A stretch of DNA of 35,658 nt from Candidatus Colwellia aromaticivorans (GCF_003333305.1 NZ_QOLD01000048.1:1-35658); one strand, 5' to 3'; shown: positions 1 to 8,530, numbered from the stretch's first letter. The notes: a model not told the origin generated them from the sequence alone. Numbers and translations: made by a program.

Positions 1-47
1 TCGTTCTATATCAAACAAATTTGTGAAGTTATCACTATCCTGACAAG

Positions 48-170
48 CTCCCTAGGCGAGTTTAAAAGGTATATATGCTGCGTTATTGATTTTGACAAGG
101 GAATAACCATTCTCTTCAATCAATGTCTTGCCTCTACACCTTTTAATTCTCGCTGAATGATCTATTCATT
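48..170. repeat. Partial copy of the long dispersed repeat
   Basis: This stretch closely resembles the right half of the repeats at 6972-7236 and 8216-8530. It shares the GCGAGTTTAAAAGG segment, GCGTTATTGATTTTGACAA, CTTCAATCAATG and TTTTAATTCTCGCTGAAT. The terminal inverted repeats (TATACCC...GGGTATA) are not visible here, so the copy is degraded or truncated at both ends. The orientation is the same as in the other two copies. The rest of 1-296 shows no gene. Confidence 0.7.
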
Positions 171-296
171 ACTTCAATTGGTATTACTCAAATGCTATCT
201 ATTTTTCTCTGGTAGCATTCGGGTTAACGTTTCATCGTATAATAAATAACATCTACTCAAGATCAGTACTGTCTAACACGCCTGATTACGTAAACC

Positions 297-911
297 TTAG
301 AAGCTATAAGCCAGACCTATCGATATATGACTATCTACCCAAACCGTACCATCGAAGTGCGCCAAACAAGTACCATTTCGACAAAAAACAGTGTTATCAT
401 CTTTTGTTAAGGTCGCATAAGCACGAAGTTCTGTAATAAAAGCTAAGTTATCTGAAAACTCATAGCGAGTACCAACAGCAACCGTTATTGAAGGGTAAAT
501 AACACTATCAAAATCGCTATTAAAATAAGTCGCACCAACGCCCATTCCAACGGTAGTAATGTAGTTTCTTTCTTTAAAAAAAGCGACACCGTTAAAGTGT
601 GCATATAAGGTGTCAAAAGAATGCGTTGATTGGTCAATATTATCGGTAAAGTCACGAGATATATAATTGACTAAAATTTGCCCTTGACCAGGGGTAGAGT
701 CTTGCCAAGAAAAAGCTAAAGCAACGTTGGGGTCATTTGTTATTGCAATATCTACCGTGTTATCGTCACTGGTCAGTTTTGGGCTAAAAGTATAACCAAG
801 CATAGACGTTATTTCTAAATCGTTTGCTTGAGCGCTTATTGATAATAATTGCGTGCAACATAGAGCAATAAACGCTTTGTTGGAACGAGGAAAAAATCTC
901 AATGGGGGCAT
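297..911 (-). CDS. Predicted outer-membrane beta-barrel protein
   Basis: A 204-residue protein with a probable Sec signal peptide: basic N-terminus, hydrophobic segment at about residues 13-25, and a likely cut after SAQA near residue 29. The mature part is made of alternating polar/hydrophobic stretches typical of beta strands (for example GVGATYF, ITVAVGTRYEF). It ends in ISIGLAYSF, whose C-terminal Phe fits the outer-membrane assembly signal. It may be a small OmpA/OmpW-like or acyloxyacyl-hydrolase-like barrel, but I do not recognise a specific family. It is a stand-alone gene; the gene at 1031-1777 lies upstream on the same strand, 119 bp away. Role unknown. Confidence 0.65.
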   Translation of the reverse strand: MPPLRFFPRSNKAFIALCCTQLLSISAQANDLEITSMLGYTFSPKLTSDDNTVDIAITNDPNVALAFSWQDSTPGQGQILVNYISRDFTDNIDQSTHSFDTLYAHFNGVAFFKERNYITTVGMGVGATYFNSDFDSVIYPSITVAVGTRYEFSDNLAFITELRAYATLTKDDNTVFCRNGTCLAHFDGTVWVDSHISIGLAYSF

Positions 912-1030
912 AGTTGAATGTTCCGTTGTCTTTTTAATTGTTAATTTTATATGTGATTGTTTTTATTGTTGAGTGCAAGCTTACTTTAGAGTACAAGTAT
1001 TAGCAGTATTTAATTAAATTTATTAGTGAG

Positions 1031-1777
1031 TTAGCTTTTAATTGCTAAGTTCAATAAAGCAAGTAAAACTTCACCACCTAACTGGTTTGTTATAATACCC
1101 TGTTTACCACCTATAGCTGTTATATTAACATCATGAAGCGGTATCATTTTAGCTAATCCGCCGTTAATTATATTTAACTCTACGGTGTTGATTGTAATTG
1201 CGGTAATATTGATTTTGGCTTGAGGTTTTCCTCGTTTTTTCTTCACTTTAGTATGCTCAATAATTGGACCTGCTTGTGGGTTATTTTCGGCATATTTTTC
1301 AGCATTGAGTTGAGGGTTGTTCTTAGCGTATATTTTGGCACTTATGTTGGGATATAACTCAGGGTAATCAAGGGCAAGTTTATTGCTGATTCTTTGAATC
1401 AATTGGTCAATATTACTTGTTTTACCTGAGCTAGTTTCAATATTTAAGGTAAGCTTATTGATTGTTATTGCTTGTATTGTCGTTAATAAAGGTTGGGTAG
1501 GTTGTTTCACTAACTCAATATGTGCTACATCAATAATAACAGCATGTTTGGCTTGATGATCGTTTAAGTTTAACAAACTGAAATTTGTAAACTCTCCTAT
1601 TCCTGTGCTTGACGAAAAATCAGCTAAAGTAACATTGGTTTTTTGGCCACTGTAATAATGTCCTTGTATTTCAATCTGGCTTTTAAGGTATTCATTTAAC
1701 GATCCATTGGCTAAATACCAAAGCATGGAGCTAAGCGATACTAATAGGGTAAAAGCTAAAACAGCAAGTTTATTCAA
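1031..1777 (-). CDS. Membrane-anchored AsmA-like periplasmic protein
   Basis: A 248-residue protein with one N-terminal membrane segment (about residues 4-23) and a predicted periplasmic body. The body contains repeated beta-like stretches such as AITINKLTLNIE and AITINTVELNIING. This pattern resembles AsmA/DUF748-type proteins that act in envelope lipid transport, but the match is by pattern only. Residues 147-158 (AKIYAKNNPQLN) and 159-170 (AEKYAENNPQAG) are a tandem 12-residue duplication in a hydrophilic linker, followed by a Lys/Arg-rich patch (KVKKKRGK). It sits downstream of pheA but a terminator separates the two. Function is not known from sequence. Confidence 0.6.
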   Translation of the reverse strand: MNKLAVLAFTLLVSLSSMLWYLANGSLNEYLKSQIEIQGHYYSGQKTNVTLADFSSSTGIGEFTNFSLLNLNDHQAKHAVIIDVAHIELVKQPTQPLLTTIQAITINKLTLNIETSSGKTSNIDQLIQRISNKLALDYPELYPNISAKIYAKNNPQLNAEKYAENNPQAGPIIEHTKVKKKRGKPQAKINITAITINTVELNIINGGLAKMIPLHDVNITAIGGKQGIITNQLGGEVLLALLNLAIKS

Positions 1778-1825
1778 GGGTAAGCCTCTTTCATGCTAAG
1801 GGATAAATGACTGATTATATATTGT

Positions 1826-1860
1826 TATAAAAAAGCCGTTACTGATTTGGGTAACGGCTT
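1826..1860 (-). terminator. Rho-independent terminator of pheA
   Basis: Arms AAGCCGTTAC (1833-1842) and GTAACGGCTT (1851-1860) form a perfect 10-bp stem with an 8-nt loop. On the minus strand the stem is followed by a T-run (complement of the A-run just before 1835). It lies 35 bp past the pheA stop. Confidence 0.85.
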
Positions 1861-1894
1861 GATATGTGCTGTAGATTTTACCTGTGAGGTATTA

Positions 1895-3070
1895 TCATAT
1901 TGCACTACTTGGAACGCTTGTTGGGCTGATATGCTCAATAGGGTAACAGCCAAGTACTTTAATAAAGTTGGTGTGTTCGGTCATTTCACTAATCGCTTCT
2001 TGTAGCGCGAAATTTTTCAAATTTGCTTCTACATCAATATAAAACATTTCTTCCCATGGACGGCCTTGAATAGGGCGAGACTCAAGTTTACACATATTAA
2101 TACCTTTTTCTTTTAGTACTAATAAACATTCTACTAATGCACCTGCTTTTTGCCCAGTTGCTAAAATAATAGCTGTTTTTGCTGGTATTTGTTCAGCCAC
2201 CTCAACGGCTTTTCTTGCTACCAAGATAAAGCGCGTTTTGTTTTCATTTTGATTTGCTATCGATTTTTCTAGTGCTTGTAATTGATATAAGTGACCACCT
2301 TCTTCACTGCCGATAACAGCGACAGTATCATCTTGCAATTCGGAAGCTTTAACCATGGCATCGGCAGTGCTTTCGCAGTATTCTATACGTATATCATTCT
2401 GTTTATCTAAGAAATTACTACACTGTGTAAATGGTTGGCCATGAGCATAAATCGTTTTTATTTTATTTAAACTAGTCTCTACAGCGGTAAGTAAACAATG
2501 CTCTATTGGTTGGGTGATTTCACCAACAATAGATAAATTAGTGTGTTGTAACAAGTCATAAACTTCGTTGATACTACCTGAACTGGTATTTTCGATAGGC
2601 AACATACCGTAATCTACTTGACCAGACTCTACTTGTTGTAGGATATCACTGAAATTTTGGCAGCCAGATTCAATTATTTTTTCTGCGCGTCGAGAGAAGT
2701 ATCGGTGACTTGCCAAATAACTATATGAGCCTTTATCACCTAGGAAAGCCACGCTAACCGCTGGCGTTTGAATATCAGGATTAGCTAAGCTTTGTAAAAA
2801 AGCCTGCTGATTTAGTACTGAATCTTCAATGATAGTTTGAAATATATTGGTAACATAGTGAGCATCTAAACCTAATTCTTTCCCTTGTTTTATTAAGCGA
2901 ATTAACAACTCTTGTTCACGTTGCTGATCTCGAATAGGGCGAACTTGTTGTATTTTACTCTTAGCAACATTTAATGTAAGTGCGCGACGTTTAGCAAATA
3001 AGGTCAGTAAATCTTGATCTAAAGTGGTTATTTGTTTACGTATTTCGTTTAAATCTAATTTTTCGCTCAC
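1895..3070 (-). CDS. pheA: Bifunctional chorismate mutase / prephenate dehydratase (P-protein)
   Basis: A cytoplasmic enzyme that converts chorismate to prephenate and then to phenylpyruvate, committing flux to phenylalanine. At 391 residues it has the usual P-protein length. The chorismate mutase domain spans about residues 5-90, with Arg11, Arg28 and Lys39 at the positions of the E. coli catalytic residues. The prephenate dehydratase domain (about 105-285) contains LPIENTSSGSINEVYDLL and the TRF motif in ENKTRFILV. A C-terminal ACT domain (about 297-380) carries the ESRP motif used for phenylalanine feedback binding. A possible promoter lies upstream and a clear terminator downstream. No Phe-rich leader peptide was seen in the 124-bp upstream gap, so attenuation of the E. 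coli kind is not supported. Confidence 0.96.
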   Translation of the reverse strand: MSEKLDLNEIRKQITTLDQDLLTLFAKRRALTLNVAKSKIQQVRPIRDQQREQELLIRLIKQGKELGLDAHYVTNIFQTIIEDSVLNQQAFLQSLANPDIQTPAVSVAFLGDKGSYSYLASHRYFSRRAEKIIESGCQNFSDILQQVESGQVDYGMLPIENTSSGSINEVYDLLQHTNLSIVGEITQPIEHCLLTAVETSLNKIKTIYAHGQPFTQCSNFLDKQNDIRIEYCESTADAMVKASELQDDTVAVIGSEEGGHLYQLQALEKSIANQNENKTRFILVARKAVEVAEQIPAKTAIILATGQKAGALVECLLVLKEKGINMCKLESRPIQGRPWEEMFYIDVEANLKNFALQEAISEMTEHTNFIKVLGCYPIEHISPTSVPSSAI

Positions 3071-3129
3071 TGTGTTTTCCTGTTATTACTATGAGTGGAT
3101 TGGAAGGTTTGATTTCTCTAGAGCAGCTA

Positions 3130-3158
3130 CTCTATCTAGCTTTACTGAATTCTGTCAA
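3130..3158 (-). promoter_or_regulatory. Possible sigma70 promoter for pheA
   Basis: Read on the minus strand, a consensus -35 TTGACA (complement of 3153-3158) is followed after 17 bp by ATAGAG (3130-3135) as a weak -10. The position about 60 bp ahead of the pheA start is sensible. The -10 is poor, so this is a candidate only. Confidence 0.45.
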
Positions 3159-3194
3159 CAGTTTATTTAGACTGTTTTTATTTACTTATCAATT

Positions 3195-3581
3195 TTATGG
3201 GATACATTGCCAAATAATAGCAAAACTGCTTAGCGTAGCTACGGCCCAAACCAAGCTACGTAGCTTGTCTATGTTTGCTAAATATAAACCATTATACAGT
3301 ACGCGTGCACATACATGTACTATGGCGAGTAAGGTTATATGTGTACCTGTATGCTGTGTTGCTATTGCTAATAATACTGCAGGAGCGAAAATTATTAATG
3401 ATTCAAATGCATTTTGATGCGCAGCTAATGCACGCGCACCAAAACCTGTTAGTTTACTTTGTTGATCGCGTGGGTGGCTATTGTTATATCCGCCTAGCTT
3501 ATGCATAGCATAAGCAACGGGAGCTTTTGCCAAAAGTGGTAATAGTGTTGCAATAAATAAACACCAAATTAAAGTTGCCAT
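3195..3581 (-). CDS. MAPEG-family membrane protein
   Basis: A 128-residue protein with about four hydrophobic segments, the topology of the MAPEG family (membrane-associated eicosanoid and glutathione metabolism proteins). Diagnostic stretches are FGARALAAHQNAFESL and ARVLYNGLYLANIDKLRSL, which match the conserved helix 2 and helix 3-4 regions of bacterial MAPEG proteins. Eukaryotic members conjugate glutathione or reduce peroxides, but the substrate of this bacterial branch is unknown. It lies upstream of pheA on the same strand, 124 bp away, probably as an independent gene. Confidence 0.85.
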   Translation of the reverse strand: MATLIWCLFIATLLPLLAKAPVAYAMHKLGGYNNSHPRDQQSKLTGFGARALAAHQNAFESLIIFAPAVLLAIATQHTGTHITLLAIVHVCARVLYNGLYLANIDKLRSLVWAVATLSSFAIIWQCIP

Positions 3582-3631
3582 TGTTTTTCCCTATTGTTGT
3601 CGTTTTAGTGGTTGTTTATATTAACTCGAAA

Positions 3632-5668
3632 CTAATAATTTAATAGCGTTAACGTGTATTTGGTTTTACCAGGTAAAAAAGGTAATGCTTTACCTTTTAC
3701 CCAGTCATTGTGTCCTTTGCCATAATAAGGACTCCAAGGATGTCCTGCTTGGCTCGTAGGCATATGAGAAATGCCGGTTTCTTCATGACCAGGTGAAACC
3801 ACCATACGCTCTGAAGCGCCAAAAGATATGCCTTGAACCTTCGGCATATAACTATCACCTGATAGTTGTGTTGATGGCATATCTAACCATTTTCCAATGA
3901 AAGGAATAGCATTACTCAGTGGATGCTTAATAGTTGTAGTATTTTGTTGCCCCCATCTAGCATCAACTAATGCTTGTTGTTCATTTTCTTCTACTGTGAT
4001 CATGTCATCAATCGTTTGTTTTAGCGCTTGGTTAAACAAGGCAGACCAATTTTTTAATGGGCGCATTAAAAAGTTTTCAGGCTGTTGATTGATAAGTTGC
4101 CATAAAGGTGTTTTAACTTGATGGCGGATGCTTCGAAACTTATAACCGTCATCTAATTGTCTAAAATTATTATTTAATTCACTAAAGACTAAATCACGTG
4201 TATTGATACGAAAATTTCTTACTAAACGATAATTAATGGAATCTACACTAGCAACCCACGGCTCATTTTTTAATAATAACTTTCGTACTTGGATAAATTC
4301 TTTATATTTACTTAACGTGGCTTGGTTAAGCACGTTAGTTAATAAGAATTTTTGCCAACGCGTTAAAAATAGTGCACGTTCATCTAAGCCTATATCAAGT
4401 AACGCTTTTTCATCGAACGCTTTAAGGGAATTTAAATTGTCTCGGATCTGTTTAGCACGGGCGCCAAGGGCATAACCACCGTTACCTATTTTTTGTAACA
4501 TATCGCCGCCAACAACCCGTGAGTTTGCTGTCCATAAACGATTATTTTTAGGATTAAAAACCCTTGGATATTGATCTGGCGTTAGGTACCCTTGCCAATT
4601 ATTTTTACTATTATGCTAATAGGTAGGTGTTTCACCTATATTGCCAATTTTTGCTGGAATTGGCCCCATAATTGTCCAACCAATATTACCAATTTTGTCA
4701 CCTACCACCATGTTTTGTGAGGAAATTCCACTTCGAGCTTCAATAGTAAACGCTTCTTTCACTGATTGTGCTAACTCTAGTTCTGTTGCCGTGATGTTTA
4801 CGGCTTGTTTGTCATGCGCAACCCAGCGATAAGCTAACAATTTTCCTTGATGATTTTTGCCAATAACAGGGCTCCAAATAGTTTCTTTAATGGTGACCTC
4901 TACAGGCTGTTCATCTTTTACTACAATAATTTGTTTATGGTAACTAAAGTCTTTAGGGCCGGATGATGTCAGATATTGTTTAGCATCATTTATTGTATTT
5001 AAAATGACAATATCGCTGTAATCACCATAACTGTTAGTGAAACCCCAAGCAATATTGCCATTACTACCGACTACTATACTCATGATACTGCAAGTCTATG
5101 TACATGCTAAAAATGCTAAAAATGCTAAAAATGCTAAAAATGCTAAAAATGGTTAAAATAGAATCTTATTCATTCCACTGTACAGGCTCTTGTTGTAAAG
5201 TAAGTATTCAAAAGGTTGTGTTCCTAAAGACATTAAGCCCTGATTTACCCCTTGGGTATAGGCTTCTAATAAGACTCTTTGATTGTTTGGTAAGCTATTA
5301 ATAATGGTTCTTGCTCGTTCTCTAAAACGATGCAGTCGAATTGACTTATCATGCTTTAATGCCAAAACTCCAAATAAGCTAGCGATTTCGCCTGCTGAAT
5401 TACGTCTAAGCAAGTCCATTTGAAAGAACCGCTCTTGTGCATGAATAAAGCCAGTAACAACGGCTATATCAACACGGCTTTTAGCTTTAATAGTCGCAAT
5501 ACCTTAGCTATCACGATCAATCACGGCAGTACTTTGTAAACCTAAGATAGTTTCTTCGCCGTTGAGTAAGGGAAGTGCATTATCTACCTTGCTGTAAAGC
5601 CAGGTAATACTAGAGGCGATGAGTAAGAAGCTAATAAGTAGCAGGGAAATAATTATTCTTTTTATCAT
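3632..5668 (-). pseudogene. Decayed penicillin acylase (peptidase S45) family gene
   Basis: The whole stretch reads in one minus-strand frame from ATG at 5668. It starts with a hydrophobic signal/anchor (MIKRIIISLLLISFLLIAS), then family blocks VDIAVVTGFIHAQERFFQMD, VVGSNGNIAWGFTNSYGDY, and GGYALGARAKQIRDNL. Stops interrupt it at 5504-5506 (TAA), 5153-5155 (TAA), 5096-5098 (TAG) and 4616-4618 (TAG). Homology resumes in frame after each stop, for example WQGYLTPDQYPRVFNP and LWTANSRVVGGD right after the last. Intact S45 Ntn-hydrolases run to roughly 750-850 residues; here about 679 codons remain. The SNNW-type segment with the nucleophilic Ser, expected before SIVVGSNG, is missing around the 9-bp tandem repeat at 5104-5148. 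Several stops plus loss of the catalytic block make this a pseudogene. The last 289 codons (3632-4501) remain open. Confidence 0.9.
5104..5148. repeat. 9-bp tandem repeat, five units
   Basis: Five perfect copies of ATGCTAAAA lie inside the acylase pseudogene. On the gene strand they would read as Phe-Leu-Ala repeated five times, flanked on both sides by in-frame stops (5153-5155 and 5096-5098). They lie at the point where roughly 100-150 family residues, including the nucleophile region, are missing. Confidence 0.9.
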
Positions 5669-5867
5669 GGGTGAGCTAACCAAGGTTATAATATTAATAA
5701 GAGTATCTGATTCATATAAACTAACGAAGCATTTGTTTTTCTTTGATAAAAGAAAAAAGCCTATATTTGTTTAGATTTATACGTTAAGCAAATGTTATAA
5801 TACCATCATCGTAATTGTACTAATTTGTGCTAATCTTAGTTTATGCTTAAAGTTTCAGAGGTTCACA

Positions 5868-6203
5868 GTGACAGAATCAATGTCTAAACATGTTCAGATT
5901 GGAGAATGGATTTTCGAAATCAAAATGGTTCGTGCACTAAAAGTTTCAGAGTACGGTAAACCGTATTCGGCTATTGCAAACTGCAATGTTAATGGCGATA
6001 CCATGTATATAGATGGTTTGTTGGCAAAAAACGCGAAAATTTTTACTAAAAGTGACTTTAATAGTTTTAATGACTTTTGTTATAAAATGGGACTTAAACA
6101 GTTTTCTTATCATAGATATCAAAACGGTCAGTCAATAATTAAAGATAACATGGTTAGCTCCCCCGATGATAGAGATAGCGCTTCAATAATACTTAGTAAG
6201 TAA
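5868..6203 (+). CDS. Conserved small protein of unknown function
   Basis: A 111-residue soluble protein without signal peptide or membrane segment. I chose the GTG start at 5868 because AGAGG sits 7 nt ahead of it; an in-frame ATG at 5880 is further from that site. The core WIFEIKMVRALKVSEYGKPYSAIANCNVNGDTMYIDGLL followed by an aromatic-rich segment (FNDFCYKMGLKQFSYHRYQNG) looks like small conserved proteins of marine gammaproteobacteria, but I know no function. A TATAAT at 5796-5801 may be its -10 element. It is divergent from the acylase pseudogene and precedes yaiL in the same direction by 106 bp. Confidence 0.65.
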   Translation: MTESMSKHVQIGEWIFEIKMVRALKVSEYGKPYSAIANCNVNGDTMYIDGLLAKNAKIFTKSDFNSFNDFCYKMGLKQFSYHRYQNGQSIIKDNMVSSPDDRDSASIILSK

Positions 6204-6309
6204 CCCATTCAATAGCATCACTTTAGTCTTGTGAGCAACGAAAGAAAGTTTGTCTCATTGCCATTTATTGTTAGAATAGCACATCAATAATTTTCGATAA
6301 AAAACTTCC

Positions 6310-6861
6310 ATGGCATCACTTCAAGATCAATTACTTAAAGCGGGTTTAACGACCAAGCAAAAAACGCGTCAAGCCAATGTAGATAAACGTAAGAAAAATA
6401 AACAAAAGCGCAGTGGTGTACAACATGGCGCTAGTTTACAAGAGCAAGTTCAGCAGGACTTAGCCAAGGCTAAAACAGATAAACAAACAAAAGATAATGC
6501 TTTAAATGAGTTGAAGCAGCAGCAGCTCGCTGACAAAGAGCAAATATTACGTATTAAGCAAATTTTAATTCACCACCAGATTAAAAATGTGGCAGGTGAT
6601 AATGATTACAACTATACCTTCGAAACAACAATCAAAAAGTTGCCATTAGATGCTGTTACCCATAAAGCATTGGTCAATGGTCGTTTAGCATTGTGTGGTT
6701 TAGATGACGTCACTTATTTAGTTACTCGTGAAACGGCAGAAAAGCTGAGTGAGCTCGATAAAAACGTTGTGTTAGTACAAAATGATAATGCGCTTGATGA
6801 ACAAGTCGATGAAGATGACCCTTATGCTGACTATCAAATTCCAGATGATCTGATGTGGTAA
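6310..6861 (+). CDS. yaiL: DUF2058 (YaiL-type) nucleoprotein-like protein
   Basis: A 183-residue protein whose first 40 residues (MASLQDQLLKAGLTTKQKTR then a Lys/Arg/Gln-rich run) are the hallmark of the DUF2058/YaiL family, described as nucleoprotein or polynucleotide-associated. The central part (about 30-90) is a charged probable coiled coil. The C-terminal half (YNYTFETTIKKLPLDAVTHKALVNGRLALCGLDDVTYLVTRETAEKL) matches the globular domain. It ends with an acidic tail. The biochemical role of the family is unproven; the basic N-terminus suggests nucleic-acid binding. Confidence 0.85.
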   Translation: MASLQDQLLKAGLTTKQKTRQANVDKRKKNKQKRSGVQHGASLQEQVQQDLAKAKTDKQTKDNALNELKQQQLADKEQILRIKQILIHHQIKNVAGDNDYNYTFETTIKKLPLDAVTHKALVNGRLALCGLDDVTYLVTRETAEKLSELDKNVVLVQNDNALDEQVDEDDPYADYQIPDDLMW

Positions 6862-6971
6862 GTTAACTTGTCCGTATAATTGTTATGAATACTAATAATC
6901 ATCATATAGAAATATCACCTCTGTAAGTCCTTATGTAATAATACACCTGTAGCAACTAAATTTTCGACTAC

Positions 6972-7236
6972 TATACCCATACCACCTCAAGATGCGAGTT
7001 TCAGGACTACAAAGGAATTCTTGATCAAGGCGCATCTTTTATTAATGGTTTTTCCCTTAATAATAGATGCAACGATGAGCATGATTTTCTCTGTAGCCCC
7101 GCAGGGCGAGTTTAAAAGGCGTATATGCCGCGTTATTGATTTTGACAATAGAGTAACTATTATCTTCAATCAATGCCTTGCCTAATAAGCCTTTTAATTC
7201 TCGCTGAATCCTGCATCTTGAAGTGGCATGGGTATA
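6972..7236. repeat. Long MITE-like repeat, copy A
   Basis: A 265-bp element bounded by inverted ends: TATACCCATACCACCTCAAG at 6972 and its near-complement ending CATGGGTATA at 7236. The arms match at about 22 of 24 positions. The interior is shared with 48-170 and 8216-8530. No transposase is encoded; the short ORFs across it are not conserved between copies (a frameshift in the partial copy, an early stop in copy B). It fills most of the gap between yaiL and the next small ORF. Confidence 0.85.
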
Positions 7237-7259
7237 TAGCCCATAAGGATAGAAGTAAC

Positions 7260-7397
7260 ATGTCAAATAACACTGAGATGAATGTTGATAAATGTGCTGA
7301 TGATCAAAAAACAACTCAACAACAGTTGGACGATGCTATCAATGAAATTACTGAGTTAAAGCTACAAATAGCTTGGTTAGAACGCTCTTATGAGTGA
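7260..7397 (+). CDS. Possible 45-residue coiled-coil protein
   Basis: An ATG at 7260 opens 45 codons that end LDDAINEITELKLQIAWLERSYE, a heptad-like Leu/Ile pattern consistent with a short coiled coil. An AAGGA element lies about 10 nt upstream. It begins 24 bp after repeat copy A, so its native promoter may have been replaced or supplied by the repeat. It somewhat resembles SlyX-type short coiled-coil proteins, but the similarity is too weak to name. It could also be a remnant of a longer gene. Confidence 0.4.
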   Translation: MSNNTEMNVDKCADDQKTTQQQLDDAINEITELKLQIAWLERSYE

Positions 7398-7555
7398 TAC
7401 CTTACAGTCACTGAAAAAAATTCAATAGAAAGTTAATATTAACCATTATATTAGCTTTTTTTTGCCCTAATTTTATTTTTTGTCATTTTTTATAATACAA
7501 AATGAAATTTTATATAAATGATTACAGTCAGCTGTTCATTTTTGATATTCATTGC

Positions 7556-7583
7556 TTGCATTAACGCGAGTTCATGCTATTTT
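7556..7583 (+). promoter_or_regulatory. Candidate promoter of efpL
   Basis: TTGCAT (7556-7561), a 16-bp spacer and TATTTT (7578-7583) lie 35 bp ahead of the efpL ATG. The surrounding 7400-7617 gap is very AT-rich and otherwise empty. Confidence 0.4.
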
Positions 7584-7617
7584 CTCATTTATAAAAATTT
7601 AATCTAAGGAATATTTC

Positions 7618-8193
7618 ATGCCAAAGGCTAGCGATATAAAGAAAAATGCTGCGATAGAGCATAACGGTAAAGTATTAATTGTTAGGGATATTACTCGCTC
7701 AGTTCCTCAAGGTAGAGCAGGGGGAAGTTTATACCGCATGCGTTTATATGATGTGGTTACCGGAGCTAAAGTTGATGAAACTTTTAAAGCTGATGATATG
7801 CTTAATTTTGCAGACTTAAGTCGCCGTCCATCTATGTTTTCATATATTGATGGCGATGAGTATGTCTTTATGGATAATGAGGACTACACCCCATACAACT
7901 TGAATAAGGACAGTATTAGCGAAGAGTTGTTATTTATTAACGAAGATACTCAGGGTCTGTCTGTAATTATTGTTGATGATGTTCCTGTTGCAGTTGATCT
8001 TCCTGCCTCTGTTGATTTAATTATTACGGAAACTGACCCTTCTATAAAAGGCGCTTCAGCCAGTGCTCGTACTAAGCCAGCAACCCTTTCAACAGGCTTG
8101 ATTATACAGGTGCCAGAGCATATATCTACAGGTGATAAAATTAAAGTTAATACCAGTGAGCATAAATTTATGGGTCGTGCAGATTCTAAATAA
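7618..8193 (+). CDS. efpL: Elongation factor P-like protein EfpL (YeiP)
   Basis: A 191-residue paralogue of elongation factor P that acts at the ribosomal E site to relieve stalling, including at polyproline. The layout is an N-terminal KOW-like domain (about 1-65) and two OB-type domains. Family signatures are [20 protein letters not shown] and [17 protein letters not shown] near the C-terminus. The loop that carries the modified Lys in EF-P reads [15 protein letters not shown], with Arg33 at the tip as in E. coli YeiP, so EpmA-type lysylation is not expected. AAGGA sits 7 nt before the ATG. The gene lies between two same-orientation copies of the long repeat. Confidence 0.95.
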   Translation: MPKASDIKKNAAIEHNGKVLIVRDITRSVPQGRAGGSLYRMRLYDVVTGAKVDETFKADDMLNFADLSRRPSMFSYIDGDEYVFMDNEDYTPYNLNKDSISEELLFINEDTQGLSVIIVDDVPVAVDLPASVDLIITETDPSIKGASASARTKPATLSTGLIIQVPEHISTGDKIKVNTSEHKFMGRADSK

Positions 8194-8215
8194 TAAATAG
8201 ATAAAACATGACATA

Positions 8216-8530
8216 TATACCCGTGACACCTCAAAATGCGTGTTTCAGGATGCCTGAGTGATTCATGATCAAGGCGCATTTTTTTATTAAGGGTTATTCA
8301 GGAGAATGTGCTCCTGCATTCTCTAATAAGCTACATCCATGTAGCGTCCTTAAAAAGAGATGCAACGAAGAGCATGATTTACTCAAACATCCCCGTAGGG
8401 CTGGTTTATAAACGTTTTATGCAGCGTTATTTATTTCGACAATAGAACAACTATTATCTTCAATCAATGCCTTGCCTAAAGACGTTTCTAACTCCAGCTG
8501 AATCCGACATCTTGAAGTATCATGGGTATA
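8216..8530. repeat. Long MITE-like repeat, copy B
   Basis: A 315-bp copy of the element at 6972-7236 in the same orientation. It begins TATACCCGTGACACCTCAAA and ends ATCATGGGTATA. Compared with copy A it carries about 50 extra bases around 8300-8350 that contain two small palindromes (CAGGAGAATGTGCTCCTG and CTACATCCATGTAG). The rest of the gap up to 8619 holds only a small TTAAGGG/CCCTTAA hairpin at 8538-8555 and no gene. Confidence 0.85.

Noticed and set aside
3071..3194. Phenylalanine leader peptide/attenuator for pheA
   Set aside because: No short ORF with a run of Phe codons and no paired terminator/antiterminator hairpins could be seen.
3091..3508. Plus-strand ORFs opposite the MAPEG gene
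   Set aside because: Antisense shadows of a recognisable MAPEG protein, with no start signals of their own.
5104..5148. Possible CRISPR-like array
   Set aside because: The units are 9 bp and directly adjacent with no spacers; no cas genes are present.
5098..5301. Plus-strand ORF beginning with repeated MLK units
   Set aside because: It is simply the 9-bp tandem repeat read on the opposite strand of the acylase pseudogene; no ribosome site and no conserved content.
7057..7314. 85-codon minus-strand ORF across repeat copy A, with a protein-like stretch GKALIEDNSYSIVKINNAAY
   Set aside because: The same frame has a stop in copy B and a 1-bp deletion in the partial copy at 48-170, so it is repeat sequence and not a conserved gene.
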